This document shows positions 1-4,869 of a stretch of 6,555 bases of DNA, in pieces (the stretch's first letter is position 1; each line of letters starts with the position of its first letter). This DNA is from Bacillota bacterium (GTDB lineage: Bacteria; Bacillota; Bacilli; Paenibacillales; Paenibacillaceae), in assembly GCA_023386495.1 (NCBI GenBank), contig JAEWJS010000109.1, forward strand, positions 1-6,555, given 5' to 3'. A program made the position numbers and the translations under genes. The notes below the pieces were generated by a model that had not been told where the DNA came from, did not search any database, and worked only from the letters and a program-made list of their open reading frames with translations.

Positions 1-122
1 GCGCTCCCGGCGGCAGCGGCGGCCGCGCCAGCCGCAGGCGGCGCAGCTAGCCTGCTCCGCCGTCCCCAGCCGCGTCAAGCGCCGCCAGTACGCCGGCGGC
101 GGCGCATCCCTGGGCAGCGCGT
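1..122 (+). other. GC-rich Ala/Pro-coding stretch upstream of EcfT, with a frame break
   Basis: This stretch is almost entirely G and C, with many GCG/GCC/GGC repeats. Positions 1-48 read as an Ala-rich chain in frame 1. From 51 the Ala/Pro/Ser-rich character continues in frame 3 and runs straight into the EcfT-like sequence. Frame 3 is closed by a TAG at 48-50, while frame 1 becomes Arg-rich after about 51, as expected of an out-of-frame reading of Ala codons. One missing base near 45-55 would join the two into one low-complexity linker. Frame 2 is open to a TGA at 122-124 and could instead be the tail of an upstream gene. An inverted repeat (79-86 with 98-105) adds to the sequence difficulty. 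What lies upstream cannot be seen. Confidence 0.4.
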
Positions 123-875
123 GATCCCCGCGCGCTGTGGGCGGCGTACCTCGCGGTCGCGTTCAGCCTGCTCTCGCTGAACGAGTGGCGGGACGCCGCC
201 ATCTGCGCAATCGCCGTCGCGGTGCCCTTGTGGAATGTGCGCAAGCTTGTGCTGCCTTACCGCAGCGTCATCTTGATGTACGGCGTATTCCTGCTGGCCA
301 TGTCGCTGATCGCGGGCATCGGCAGCGGCAACAGCGGCTCCGACAGCGCCGGCCTGTCGCTCGGCATAGCTTGGTTCTCCGTGACACGTGCGCTTGCTAT
401 CGGGCTGCTGCTGGCGAAGCTGTTCATGGTCATGCTGCTAGGCATGCCGCTTCTCGGGCTCATGTCGCCTTATCGGCTGCAGCAAGCCATCGAGCTGATG
501 CTGACCGCGGTCCGCGTCCGGCCGCGAACGGTACGCGCAGTCGCCTTAACGGTCGCGTTGCTCTTCCGCTTCATCCCGTTGATCCGCGCAGAATGGGTCA
601 GATTCGCCCGGATCGCAGCCGCTAGAGGCAAAATTCCGACCTTGCCGGGCCGATTGCCGCTCCACAAGCTGCATACCGTCCTCATTCCCTTCATGCTAGC
701 ATTGCTGCTTACCGCCGACCGGCTGGCCGTGACGCTCGAGATTCGCGGCTTCGGGCGATTGAACGGCAAGCTTGTCCGCGCCGAGCCGCTCAAGCTCACG
801 GCACACGATCTATTGTTCGTGCTGTCGGCGTGCGGCCTTGCGGCCGCGCTATGGAGCTTGAACCGCTTCTTATAG
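51..875 (+). CDS. ecfT: Energy-coupling factor (ECF) transporter transmembrane subunit EcfT / CbiQ family, 5' end broken or unresolved
   Basis: EcfT is the membrane scaffold that couples two ABC-type ATPases to a substrate-binding S component in ECF vitamin or metal importers. The protein is hydrophobic with several membrane segments. It has two Ala/X-Arg-Gly coupling motifs: ARG at 621-629 (context RIAAARGKIP) and IRG at 741-749 (context LEIRGFGR). These match the two cytoplasmic helices that contact the ATPases; the second motif has Ile in place of the usual Ala. Family-like sequence starts around 123 (DPRALWAAYLAV, then a first membrane helix), but no ATG, GTG or TTG lies in frame between the stop at 48-50 and a GTG at 222. 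Starting at 222 would remove that helix. The gene is therefore frameshifted, fused to an upstream linker and ATPase, or affected by a sequence error. Substrate is unknown because no S or A subunit is visible. YkoC-like is an alternative name within the same family. Confidence 0.8.
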   Translation, partial: PAPPSPAASSAASTPAAAHPWAARDPRALWAAYLAVAFSLLSLNEWRDAAICAIAVAVPLWNVRKLVLPYRSVILMYGVFLLAMSLIAGIGSGNSGSDSAGLSLGIAWFSVTRALAIGLLLAKLFMVMLLGMPLLGLMSPYRLQQAIELMLTAVRVRPRTVRAVALTVALLFRFIPLIRAEWVRFARIAAARGKIPTLPGRLPLHKLHTVLIPFMLALLLTADRLAVTLEIRGFGRLNGKLVRAEPLKLTAHDLLFVLSACGLAAALWSLNRFL

Positions 876-904
876 CGCCACATCGCCTCAGTCGCATTAG
901 GAAG

Positions 905-938
905 ACAGCCCTGTTCCGGCAATCGGAAACAGGGCTGT
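905..938. terminator. Hairpin between convergent ecfT and YjcZ-like genes, probable bidirectional terminator
   Basis: Arms 905-915 (ACAGCCCTGTT) and 928-938 (AACAGGGCTGT) pair over 11 bp. The stem continues with CCG/CGG across one bulged A, leaving a five-base loop at 919-923. It lies 30 bp past the ecfT stop and 84 bp past the minus-strand stop. Neither side has a strong T tract, so termination is inferred from strength and placement. Confidence 0.6.
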
Positions 939-1021
939 TGCGGCTTGGCATCCATCCGTCATGCCGAGCCGCTAAGGATCATGCAGTCGAGCATTCCCGC
1001 GTTACGAATCCTGAGTCCGGC

Positions 1022-1144
1022 TTAGAAGCCGCCGCGAAGAATGATGACAAGCAGGATGTAGAGCACGAGGATAATGCCCGTACTCGTCCAGAAGACGTTG
1101 CCGCCTACCGGCCCGCAGCCGGCGCCTCCAACAGGGTAGCCCAT
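1022..1144 (-). CDS. YjcZ-family sporulation micropeptide, 40 aa
   Basis: This encodes a 40-residue peptide with a Gly/Pro/Cys-containing N-terminus (MGYPVGGAGCGPVGG, residues 1-15) and one hydrophobic helix (about 19-36), ending RGGF. The segment STGIILVLYILLVIILR closely fits the C-terminal signature of YjcZ-family peptides, small membrane proteins made during sporulation in Bacillaceae and Paenibacillaceae. Their molecular role is not established. The ATG at 1144-1142 is favoured because GGGAGGT lies at 1157-1151, six bases upstream; a longer in-frame reading to 1366 has no comparable ribosome site and adds un-family-like sequence. It is convergent with ecfT, divergent from the gene at 1385, and appears monocistronic. 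Confidence 0.85.
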   Translation of the reverse strand: MGYPVGGAGCGPVGGNVFWTSTGIILVLYILLVIILRGGF

Positions 1145-1150
1145 CGTATA

Positions 1151-1157
1151 ACCTCCC
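1151..1157 (-). promoter_or_regulatory. Ribosome binding site fixing the start of the YjcZ-like gene
   Basis: On the minus strand this reads GGGAGGT, followed by six bases and then ATG. It is the strongest start signal here and sets the short 40-aa product. Confidence 0.75.
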
Positions 1158-1177
1158 GCATGCTTTGTGGTGTTGTG

Positions 1178-1191
1178 ATGTGAGATCACAT
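1178..1191. promoter_or_regulatory. Perfect dyad ATGTGA-GA-TCACAT just downstream of the YjcZ-like -10 element
   Basis: Six-base arms ATGTGA (1178-1183) and TCACAT (1186-1191) flank a two-base centre. It lies just downstream of the -10 element on the minus strand, around the expected transcription start, a position usual for a repressor site. The N2 spacing does not fit the CRP/FNR N6 site, so no regulator is proposed. Confidence 0.35.
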
Positions 1192-1194
1192 TGC

Positions 1195-1203
1195 TAATAT
1201 ATG
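1195..1203 (-). promoter_or_regulatory. SigK-like -10 element for the YjcZ-like gene
   Basis: On the minus strand the sequence is CATATATTA, an exact match to the mother-cell SigK -10 consensus CATANNNTA. It sits about 50 bp upstream of the start codon. No well-spaced -35 AC was settled on, and the A/T-rich element could also serve another sigma factor. The role of YjcZ-like peptides in sporulation makes SigK the favoured reading. Confidence 0.4.
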
Positions 1204-1269
1204 TAGCAGGCAACTGTACGATATGGACATTTGTACGCATCCCGATCAATTGGGCAGACCGCCGCCGGC

Positions 1270-1285
1270 TGTGAGGTTTGTCACA
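1270..1285. promoter_or_regulatory. CRP/FNR-type operator, TGTGA-N6-TCACA
   Basis: The half-sites TGTGA (1270-1274) and TCACA (1281-1285) are perfect and separated by exactly six bases. This is the palindrome recognised by E. coli CRP and by Bacillus Fnr. It is centred at 1277.5, about 73 bp upstream of the predicted start of transcription of the gene at 1385. A regulator of the CRP/FNR superfamily is inferred from the motif alone. Confidence 0.5.
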
Positions 1286-1314
1286 GTTTGTTGCGAATTG
1301 GATGGACACTGGCG

Positions 1315-1344
1315 CTGGCAACGCTTGTTCATTTCCCTTATAAT
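1315..1344 (+). promoter_or_regulatory. SigA-like promoter for the 66-aa membrane protein gene
   Basis: A perfect -10 TATAAT at 1339-1344 follows a weak -35 CTGGCA (1315-1320) at 18 bp. The weak -35 fits a promoter helped by an activator, and the CRP/FNR-like dyad lies upstream. Predicted transcription start is near 1351. Confidence 0.6.
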
Positions 1345-1384
1345 GCATAGAAAAGACGTATCCCACGTTAGGAGTGTTGGAGTC

Positions 1385-1585
1385 ATGTCGGTTGTCGATG
1401 TCAGCGCGGTTGCGCCCGGCCTGTTCGTTCTCGGCGCGATCTTTATCTTATTGATCTTCTCGCTGCTGAGCCTAGGGATCTTGAAAATGTTCCAGCTGCG
1501 CTTCCGCGCGGGGTGGCTGTCGTTCGGCGGAGCGGTCGTCAGCTCGGTCGTCTTCTGGCTCATTCTGGAGCAATGGTACGTCTAG
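1385..1585 (+). CDS. Small two-helix membrane protein of unknown function, 66 aa
   Basis: I do not recognise this family with confidence; it has the size and layout of small Bacillota membrane proteins such as the DUF2768 group, but I see no decisive signature. Helix 1 spans about residues 13-33, helix 2 about 44-62. The short connector carries K34, R39 and R41, which by the positive-inside rule puts the loop in the cytoplasm and both ends outside. The acidic N-terminus (D5) and the E62/Q63/W64/Y65 end agree with that. The ATG at 1385 has AGGAG at 1370-1374, ten bases upstream; an in-frame extension to 1223 would cover the promoter and is rejected. The gene has its own promoter and terminator, so it looks monocistronic. 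Confidence 0.65.
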   Translation: MSVVDVSAVAPGLFVLGAIFILLIFSLLSLGILKMFQLRFRAGWLSFGGAVVSSVVFWLILEQWYV

Positions 1586-1631
1586 CCTGCGCGTCTGAAG
1601 CGTGCCGTACCGTTCCTTAGCAAGCAGCAAC

Positions 1632-1670
1632 AAAAGCGGCCCCCGAAGCCATCGCTTCAGAGGGGCTTTT
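1632..1670 (+). terminator. Rho-independent terminator after the 66-aa gene
   Basis: An inner stem GAAGC/GCTTC with loop CATC is extended by CCCC/GGGG and by AAAAG/CTTTT, with small internal bulges. The right arm ends in TTTT (1667-1670). It lies 47 bp past the stop at 1585. Confidence 0.7.
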
Positions 1671-1719
1671 CGCATGCAAGAAGAATAACGAGTCGACAAG
1701 AGAGGAGTGTGCCTCACCC

Positions 1720-1938
1720 ATGCTTACGCAGATCTGGTTCATCGTGAATCTCGCGTTCGTTGCCTCGTTCATCGCCTATTTGTTCATGGCAAGGAACAGC
1801 CGGGAAGCAGAATCCGCAGGACAGCCGGAACGGGCCAAGAAGCTGCGGGCCGGACGCCGCCTTATGGGGCTGCTGGCGCTTGCCCTATTCCTTGCGGCAA
1901 CGGCGATCTTCGTGGCCAACATGGCCATTAACGGCTAG
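1720..1938 (+). CDS. Small two-helix membrane protein of unknown function, 72 aa
   Basis: No family is recognised. Residues 5-24 and 48-70 form two membrane helices joined by a highly basic connector (R25, R28, R38, K40, K41, R43, R46, R47). The loop should therefore be cytoplasmic and both ends outside. The layout resembles the 66-aa protein upstream, but no sequence similarity was obvious. The start is the ATG at 1720; AGAGGAG at 1701-1707 is 12 bases away, longer than ideal, and no nearer in-frame start exists. A GTG at 1707 opens another frame but breaks the hydrophobic pattern. No clear promoter was found in the 50 bp after the upstream terminator, so its transcription is uncertain. Confidence 0.6.
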   Translation: MLTQIWFIVNLAFVASFIAYLFMARNSREAESAGQPERAKKLRAGRRLMGLLALALFLAATAIFVANMAING

Positions 1939-1967
1939 TAATTTCTGGAATTGATGGATAGGGGTGT

Positions 1968-2035
1968 ATATCACCCGCAACTTTTCGCGGCTCGATGACG
2001 TTTAACTCTGTATGACACCATGCGCGGGTGAATAT
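1968..2035 (+). repeat. Inverted repeat in the leader of the stalk-protein gene
   Basis: ATATCACCCGC (1968-1978) is the reverse complement of GCGGGTGAATAT (2024-2035) apart from one bulged T: 11 paired bases around a 45-base loop. A second copy of the left-hand partner, GGGTG at 1962-1966, can instead pair with CACCC at 1972-1976 as a short hairpin with loop TATAT. The two pairings exclude each other. No promoter was recognised between 1939 and 2063. Confidence 0.4.
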
Positions 2036-2063
2036 GCAGATCGAACAGAGAATGGCGCAGAAG

Positions 2064-2069
2064 AAGGAG
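2064..2069 (+). promoter_or_regulatory. Ribosome binding site of the stalk-protein gene
   Basis: AAGGAG lies seven bases before the ATG at 2077. It supports this start, which also gives the protein an intact signal peptide. Confidence 0.8.
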
Positions 2070-2076
2070 ACGGAGC

Positions 2077-4038
2077 ATGAAATCGTTGAAATGGTTGTTG
2101 GCCTTATCCCTACTTACCGCCCCGCTGCTGGCAGAGCCGACGCAAGGAACGGCTGCAGGCGCGGGCAATACGCTCAAGCTGAAGAAGAACAGCGCGGTCA
2201 TGATTCATAACGGCAAGGAATTGAAGGCGGCGCAGCCCGTCACGATCAAGGGCAATTCAGCCTATCTGCCGCTTAACGGCATCGCAGTGCCGTTCGGGTT
2301 CCAGCTATCATTCGATGCCAAGACCAAGGAAGCGGTCGCGAAGAATGCGAAGCAAGAATTGCGCTTCAAGTCCGGCAGTTCGTTCATTCGCGTGAACGGC
2401 AAGCTGGTGCAGGGCCCTGGTCCGGTGTTCGCCCAGAACAATTACATGATGGTGCCGATCCGCATGTGGTCGAATTTGACCGGCAGCCATATCGTATCCT
2501 CCGGGGCAGATATTACGATTACTTGGAATTCGCTGCCTACCGCGGATTTTGAGGTACTGCCGATCGATATCTATGCGACCCAGACGGCAGTGACCTATGT
2601 AGACAAGGCAAGTCATCCGAGCGGCCTCAGAATCGTGGAGGAGCGCTGGGAGGGCCGGATGGATGTGTTCCCGACAGCCGGCCTGCATTCGGTAACGCGA
2701 CAAGTGATGGACGAGAACGGGAACTGGAGCGAGCCGTACACGATTCAAGTGAATGTTCTTCCGCCGAACCAGCCGCCGATCGCGGACTTCGTCACGGATA
2801 AGTCGACCTACCGGATCGGGGAGAAAATCACCTACTTCGACCGCAGCTCCGATGACGAGAATGCCATCGCGGCGGCGAAGTGGTCAGGCAACAGCGAGGC
2901 GTTCTTCGAGGCGGGAGACAAACTCGTGACGCTCGAGGTTCAGGATAAGCACGGCATGACGCATAGCGTGACCAAGCCGGTCACGATTACGAGCGAAGTG
3001 CTGTACACGCAGGATGAGTTCAATCGGCTCTACACGCCGGTAGGCGGCGAGTACTTGGTGAACGGGGGCAACATTCTAGGGTACGAATACGTCCCATGGA
3101 AGTTCGTCAACGAACGGTCCCAGCTCGTCAGGAGCAACAGCCCGGAGCAACTCGTGGAGACGGGAATTTCCTATGATACCGTCCTGTCGGGCAAGGCCAG
3201 ATTCTTGCTCTATAACGAAAGCTCGCTGAATTATAACGTCAAGCTGTACATTATCGCCACGAATCCGCATCGCACGCCTGTCGACGTGGGCGTAGGCGCT
3301 TGGGGCGCAGGCGGTCCGGACCCGTATTCCACCAATGCAGGCAAGGCTGCCGCGATGCGTTACATGGATGCGCTGAACAAGAATACGCAGCCGACCTATA
3401 CGACGTTCGCCCCTGGAGAGACGCGTGTGATCCTGCCGGAAATGTCCGTCGTGCCGCTGAAGCCGAAGCAAGTCTTTTCCGCTTATGCGGACTTGTATTC
3501 CGACAAGACGATCCGTTACCGCGTCGTCGTCGTGCCGGAGGGTCAAGATCCTGTAGCGGCGATTACTTCGAATACGATCGGCGTCATGGACCGCGACGAG
3601 AAGCACGTTCGCGGCACGTTCTACTATGCAGACCGCACGATCGACTTGACGGATCGGCAGCTTGGCACTACGCAGCAGCAACTGAAGCTCGGTGACAAGA
3701 CGATCGACAAGTATCTGGACGGCATCGACGAGAATACGGGCCGTGTCGAGACCAATCTCGGCAACTTCGGCGTCCTGTATAAAATGAAGCTGAAGGTGGC
3801 GCCGAATACGATGATCGGACTGAATGCTCGGGGCGGTCATTATACGGGCGCATTCATCGTCAACGGTCAGCTCGTCGAAGTGACGAAGGGCGGCGCGCTG
3901 ATGACGAACAGCGAAGTAGGCGTGCTGCACCGTACCGGCAATCGCGAGGAGACGGTAGAGATCTCCTTCGTGCTGGCTTCAGGCAGCAACCTGCCGGTCC
4001 ATATGCTGTTCCTGCCGCTCCCCGAGAAACGTTCCTAA
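2077..4038 (+). CDS. Secreted stalk-domain (copper amine oxidase N-terminal-like) protein with PKD/Ig-like segments, 653 aa
   Basis: This is an exported, surface-associated protein of unknown function. Residues 1-19 form a signal peptide (K2, K5, then a hydrophobic run ending PLLA). Residues 35-150 fit the copper-amine-oxidase-N 'stalk' domain: HNGKELK, the YLPLNGIAVPFG segment, the FDAKTKEAV turn, and MVPIRMWSNLTG. Despite the name, such domains are non-catalytic in Bacillota and no oxidase domain follows. Residues 154-228 and 232-305 look like two Ig/PKD-type beta modules, each starting with a P-x-A-D-F motif (PTADF, PIADF) and separated by NQPP. Residues 310-653 are a large beta-rich region I cannot assign, with RGGHYTGAF near 585-593 and a final SGSNLPVHMLFLPLP. 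There is no cysteine in the whole protein, as often seen in exported Gram-positive proteins, and no LPXTG, SLH or C-terminal anchor. It appears monocistronic with its own terminator. Confidence 0.85.
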   Translation: MKSLKWLLALSLLTAPLLAEPTQGTAAGAGNTLKLKKNSAVMIHNGKELKAAQPVTIKGNSAYLPLNGIAVPFGFQLSFDAKTKEAVAKNAKQELRFKSGSSFIRVNGKLVQGPGPVFAQNNYMMVPIRMWSNLTGSHIVSSGADITITWNSLPTADFEVLPIDIYATQTAVTYVDKASHPSGLRIVEERWEGRMDVFPTAGLHSVTRQVMDENGNWSEPYTIQVNVLPPNQPPIADFVTDKSTYRIGEKITYFDRSSDDENAIAAAKWSGNSEAFFEAGDKLVTLEVQDKHGMTHSVTKPVTITSEVLYTQDEFNRLYTPVGGEYLVNGGNILGYEYVPWKFVNERSQLVRSNSPEQLVETGISYDTVLSGKARFLLYNESSLNYNVKLYIIATNPHRTPVDVGVGAWGAGGPDPYSTNAGKAAAMRYMDALNKNTQPTYTTFAPGETRVILPEMSVVPLKPKQVFSAYADLYSDKTIRYRVVVVPEGQDPVAAITSNTIGVMDRDEKHVRGTFYYADRTIDLTDRQLGTTQQQLKLGDKTIDKYLDGIDENTGRVETNLGNFGVLYKMKLKVAPNTMIGLNARGGHYTGAFIVNGQLVEVTKGGALMTNSEVGVLHRTGNREETVEISFVLASGSNLPVHMLFLPLPEKRS

Positions 4039-4044
4039 CGGAGC

Positions 4045-4075
4045 AAGCCCCGATATCGACGATATCGGGGCTTTT
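4045..4075 (+). terminator. Strong rho-independent terminator after the stalk-protein gene
   Basis: Perfect 14-base arms (4045-4058 and 4060-4073, AAGCCCCGATATCG and its complement) surround a single base, so the real hairpin has a loop of a few bases. It ends in TTTT (4072-4075). It lies seven bases past the stop codon and insulates the zur promoter. Confidence 0.92.
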
Positions 4076-4095
4076 GCATGTCGGCTTCATCACGT

Positions 4096-4124
4096 TTGAC
4101 GGAAGCGCTATTTTCAGGCATGAT
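4096..4124 (+). promoter_or_regulatory. SigA-type promoter of zur
   Basis: TTGACG (4096-4101, five of six consensus bases) and CATGAT (4119-4124, four of six) are 17 bp apart. The predicted start of transcription near 4131 leaves a leader of about 31 bases before the TTG start codon. Confidence 0.55.
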
Positions 4125-4138
4125 GATAATAATATCGC
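4124..4138. promoter_or_regulatory. Candidate Fur-family operator overlapping the zur promoter
   Basis: TGATAAT at 4124-4130 is an exact left half of the Fur-type 7-1-7 box. The right half, ATATCGC after one A, is degenerate. It straddles the -10 and transcription start, where a repressor would block RNA polymerase. Autoregulation by Zur, or control by Fur or PerR, is possible; the motif does not decide. Confidence 0.35.
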
Positions 4139-4148
4139 GATTGTGCTC

Positions 4149-4154
4149 GGAGGT
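4149..4154 (+). promoter_or_regulatory. Ribosome binding site that selects the TTG start of zur
   Basis: GGAGGT sits seven bases before TTG (4162). A second AGGAG at 4156-4160 is only one base from TTG and too close to act. The spacing favours TTG over the in-frame ATGs at 4120 and 4123, which lie inside the promoter. Confidence 0.7.
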
Positions 4155-4161
4155 TAGGAGA

Positions 4162-4593
4162 TTGCAGACAGAAGAGATCGTACGCATGATGTCCAGCCAA
4201 GGGCTGCGGATTACGGATCAGCGCAAGACGCTTGCCAAGCTATTCTCGGAGACGCCAGGCTACCTGTCGCCGAAGGATGTCTATGATTACATGGGGCGGT
4301 TCTATTCCGGGCTGAGCTTCGATACGGTCTATCGCAACCTGCGCGTATTGGATGAATTGGGCGTGCTGGAGCAGGTCGTATTCGAGGAAGGCGTGAAGTT
4401 CAAGCTTCACTGCCGCGAACATGACCACCACCACCATTTGATCTGCTTGCAGTGCGGACGCACCTATCCGATTACGTTCTGCCCGATGGAGCAGACGTCG
4501 GCTCCGGACGACTTCAAGGTCGTGAAGCATAAGTTCGAGGTGTTCGGCTACTGCAAGGATTGCGATGAAGCCGAAGGAGCGGACGGAGCATGA
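4162..4593 (+). CDS. zur: Zinc-responsive Fur-family transcriptional repressor Zur, 143 aa
   Basis: Zur binds DNA when zinc is plentiful and shuts off zinc uptake genes. Residues 12-80 form the winged-helix domain, with the recognition segment GLSFDTVYRNLRVLDELG (50-67), closely matching B. subtilis Zur as I recall it (GLSFDTIYRNL). The His-rich HDHHHH (87-92) precedes C95-x-x-C98; C131-x-x-C134 completes the four-cysteine structural zinc site. C84, H123 and the His cluster are candidates for the regulatory metal sites. The CPM at 107-109 and HKFEVFGYC at 123-131 are also Zur-like rather than Fur- or PerR-like. The length is normal for the family. Translation starts at TTG. The stop overlaps the yidD start by ATGA, so the two genes form an operon. 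Target genes are not visible here. Confidence 0.88.
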   Translation: MQTEEIVRMMSSQGLRITDQRKTLAKLFSETPGYLSPKDVYDYMGRFYSGLSFDTVYRNLRVLDELGVLEQVVFEEGVKFKLHCREHDHHHHLICLQCGRTYPITFCPMEQTSAPDDFKVVKHKFEVFGYCKDCDEAEGADGA

Positions 4594-4823
4594 GCCTGCG
4601 CCGCACGCTGCAGGCGCCCGTGCACCTGTATCGGCGGTTCATCTCGCCGCTCAAGCCGCCTACCTGCCGGTTCTACCCGACATGCTCGGCCTACGCGCTC
4701 GAGGCGCTGGAGGTGCATGGGGCTTGGAAGGGCTCCTGGCTGGCGGCACGCAGAATCTGCCGCTGCCATCCGTTCCATCCCGGCGGAATCGACCACGTGC
4801 CGCCTAGGCGGAAGTCGCCTTGA
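4590..4823 (+). CDS. yidD: Membrane protein insertion efficiency factor YidD, 77 aa
   Basis: YidD is a small, membrane-associated protein that helps YidC/Sec insert inner-membrane proteins. The family core is plain: CRFYPTCSAYALEAL (26-40), HGAWKGSWLAARRICRCHP (43-61), then FHPGGIDHVP. Residues 1-20 form a basic, amphipathic N-terminus suited to membrane association, with no full membrane helix. C26 and C32 of the C-x(5)-C signature and the CHP motif (59-61) are present. The ATG overlaps the zur stop (ATGA), with AAGGAG at 4574-4579, ten bases upstream, so translation is probably coupled to zur. The final codons and stop contain the -35 element of the metG leader promoter. No terminator separates yidD from that leader. 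Confidence 0.93.
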   Translation: MSLRRTLQAPVHLYRRFISPLKPPTCRFYPTCSAYALEALEVHGAWKGSWLAARRICRCHPFHPGGIDHVPPRRKSP

Positions 4824-4849
4824 CAAGGACCGGGGATATTCGCTAGGAT
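4820..4849 (+). promoter_or_regulatory. SigA promoter of the metG T-box transcript, overlapping the yidD stop
   Basis: A perfect TTGACA (4820-4825) is followed after 18 bp by TAGGAT (4844-4849, four of six). The yidD TGA at 4821-4823 lies within the -35. Predicted start of transcription is near 4856, just ahead of the T-box leader. Confidence 0.65.
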
Positions 4850-4869
4850 AGAGGCATTAGCAAGCTGCA

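Noticed and set aside
1174..1190. TGTGA-N7-TCACA as a second CRP/FNR site
   Set aside because: The spacing is seven rather than six, and a shorter, better dyad (ATGTGA-GA-TCACAT) explains the same bases.
1248..1320. Imperfect repeats such as CCCGATCAATTGGG and TGGCGCTGGCA
   Set aside because: The matches are partial and within what is expected by chance in an intergenic region.
1022..1366. Longer 114-aa reading of the YjcZ-like gene
   Set aside because: The extra N-terminal part is not family-like, covers the predicted promoter, and lacks the strong ribosome site found before the ATG at 1144.
1707..1931. GTG-started frame overlapping the 72-aa protein
   Set aside because: It lacks the two-helix hydrophobic pattern, and its GTG sits inside the ribosome site.
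3076..3930. 284-aa minus-strand open frame inside the stalk-protein gene
   Set aside because: It is antisense to a clearly coding, domain-bearing frame and is Arg/His-rich, as expected for a GC-rich shadow.
4800..4811. Perfect palindrome CCGCCTAGGCGG near the end of yidD
   Set aside because: It lies within coding sequence and has no T tract; it is too short and uninterrupted to form a useful terminator loop.
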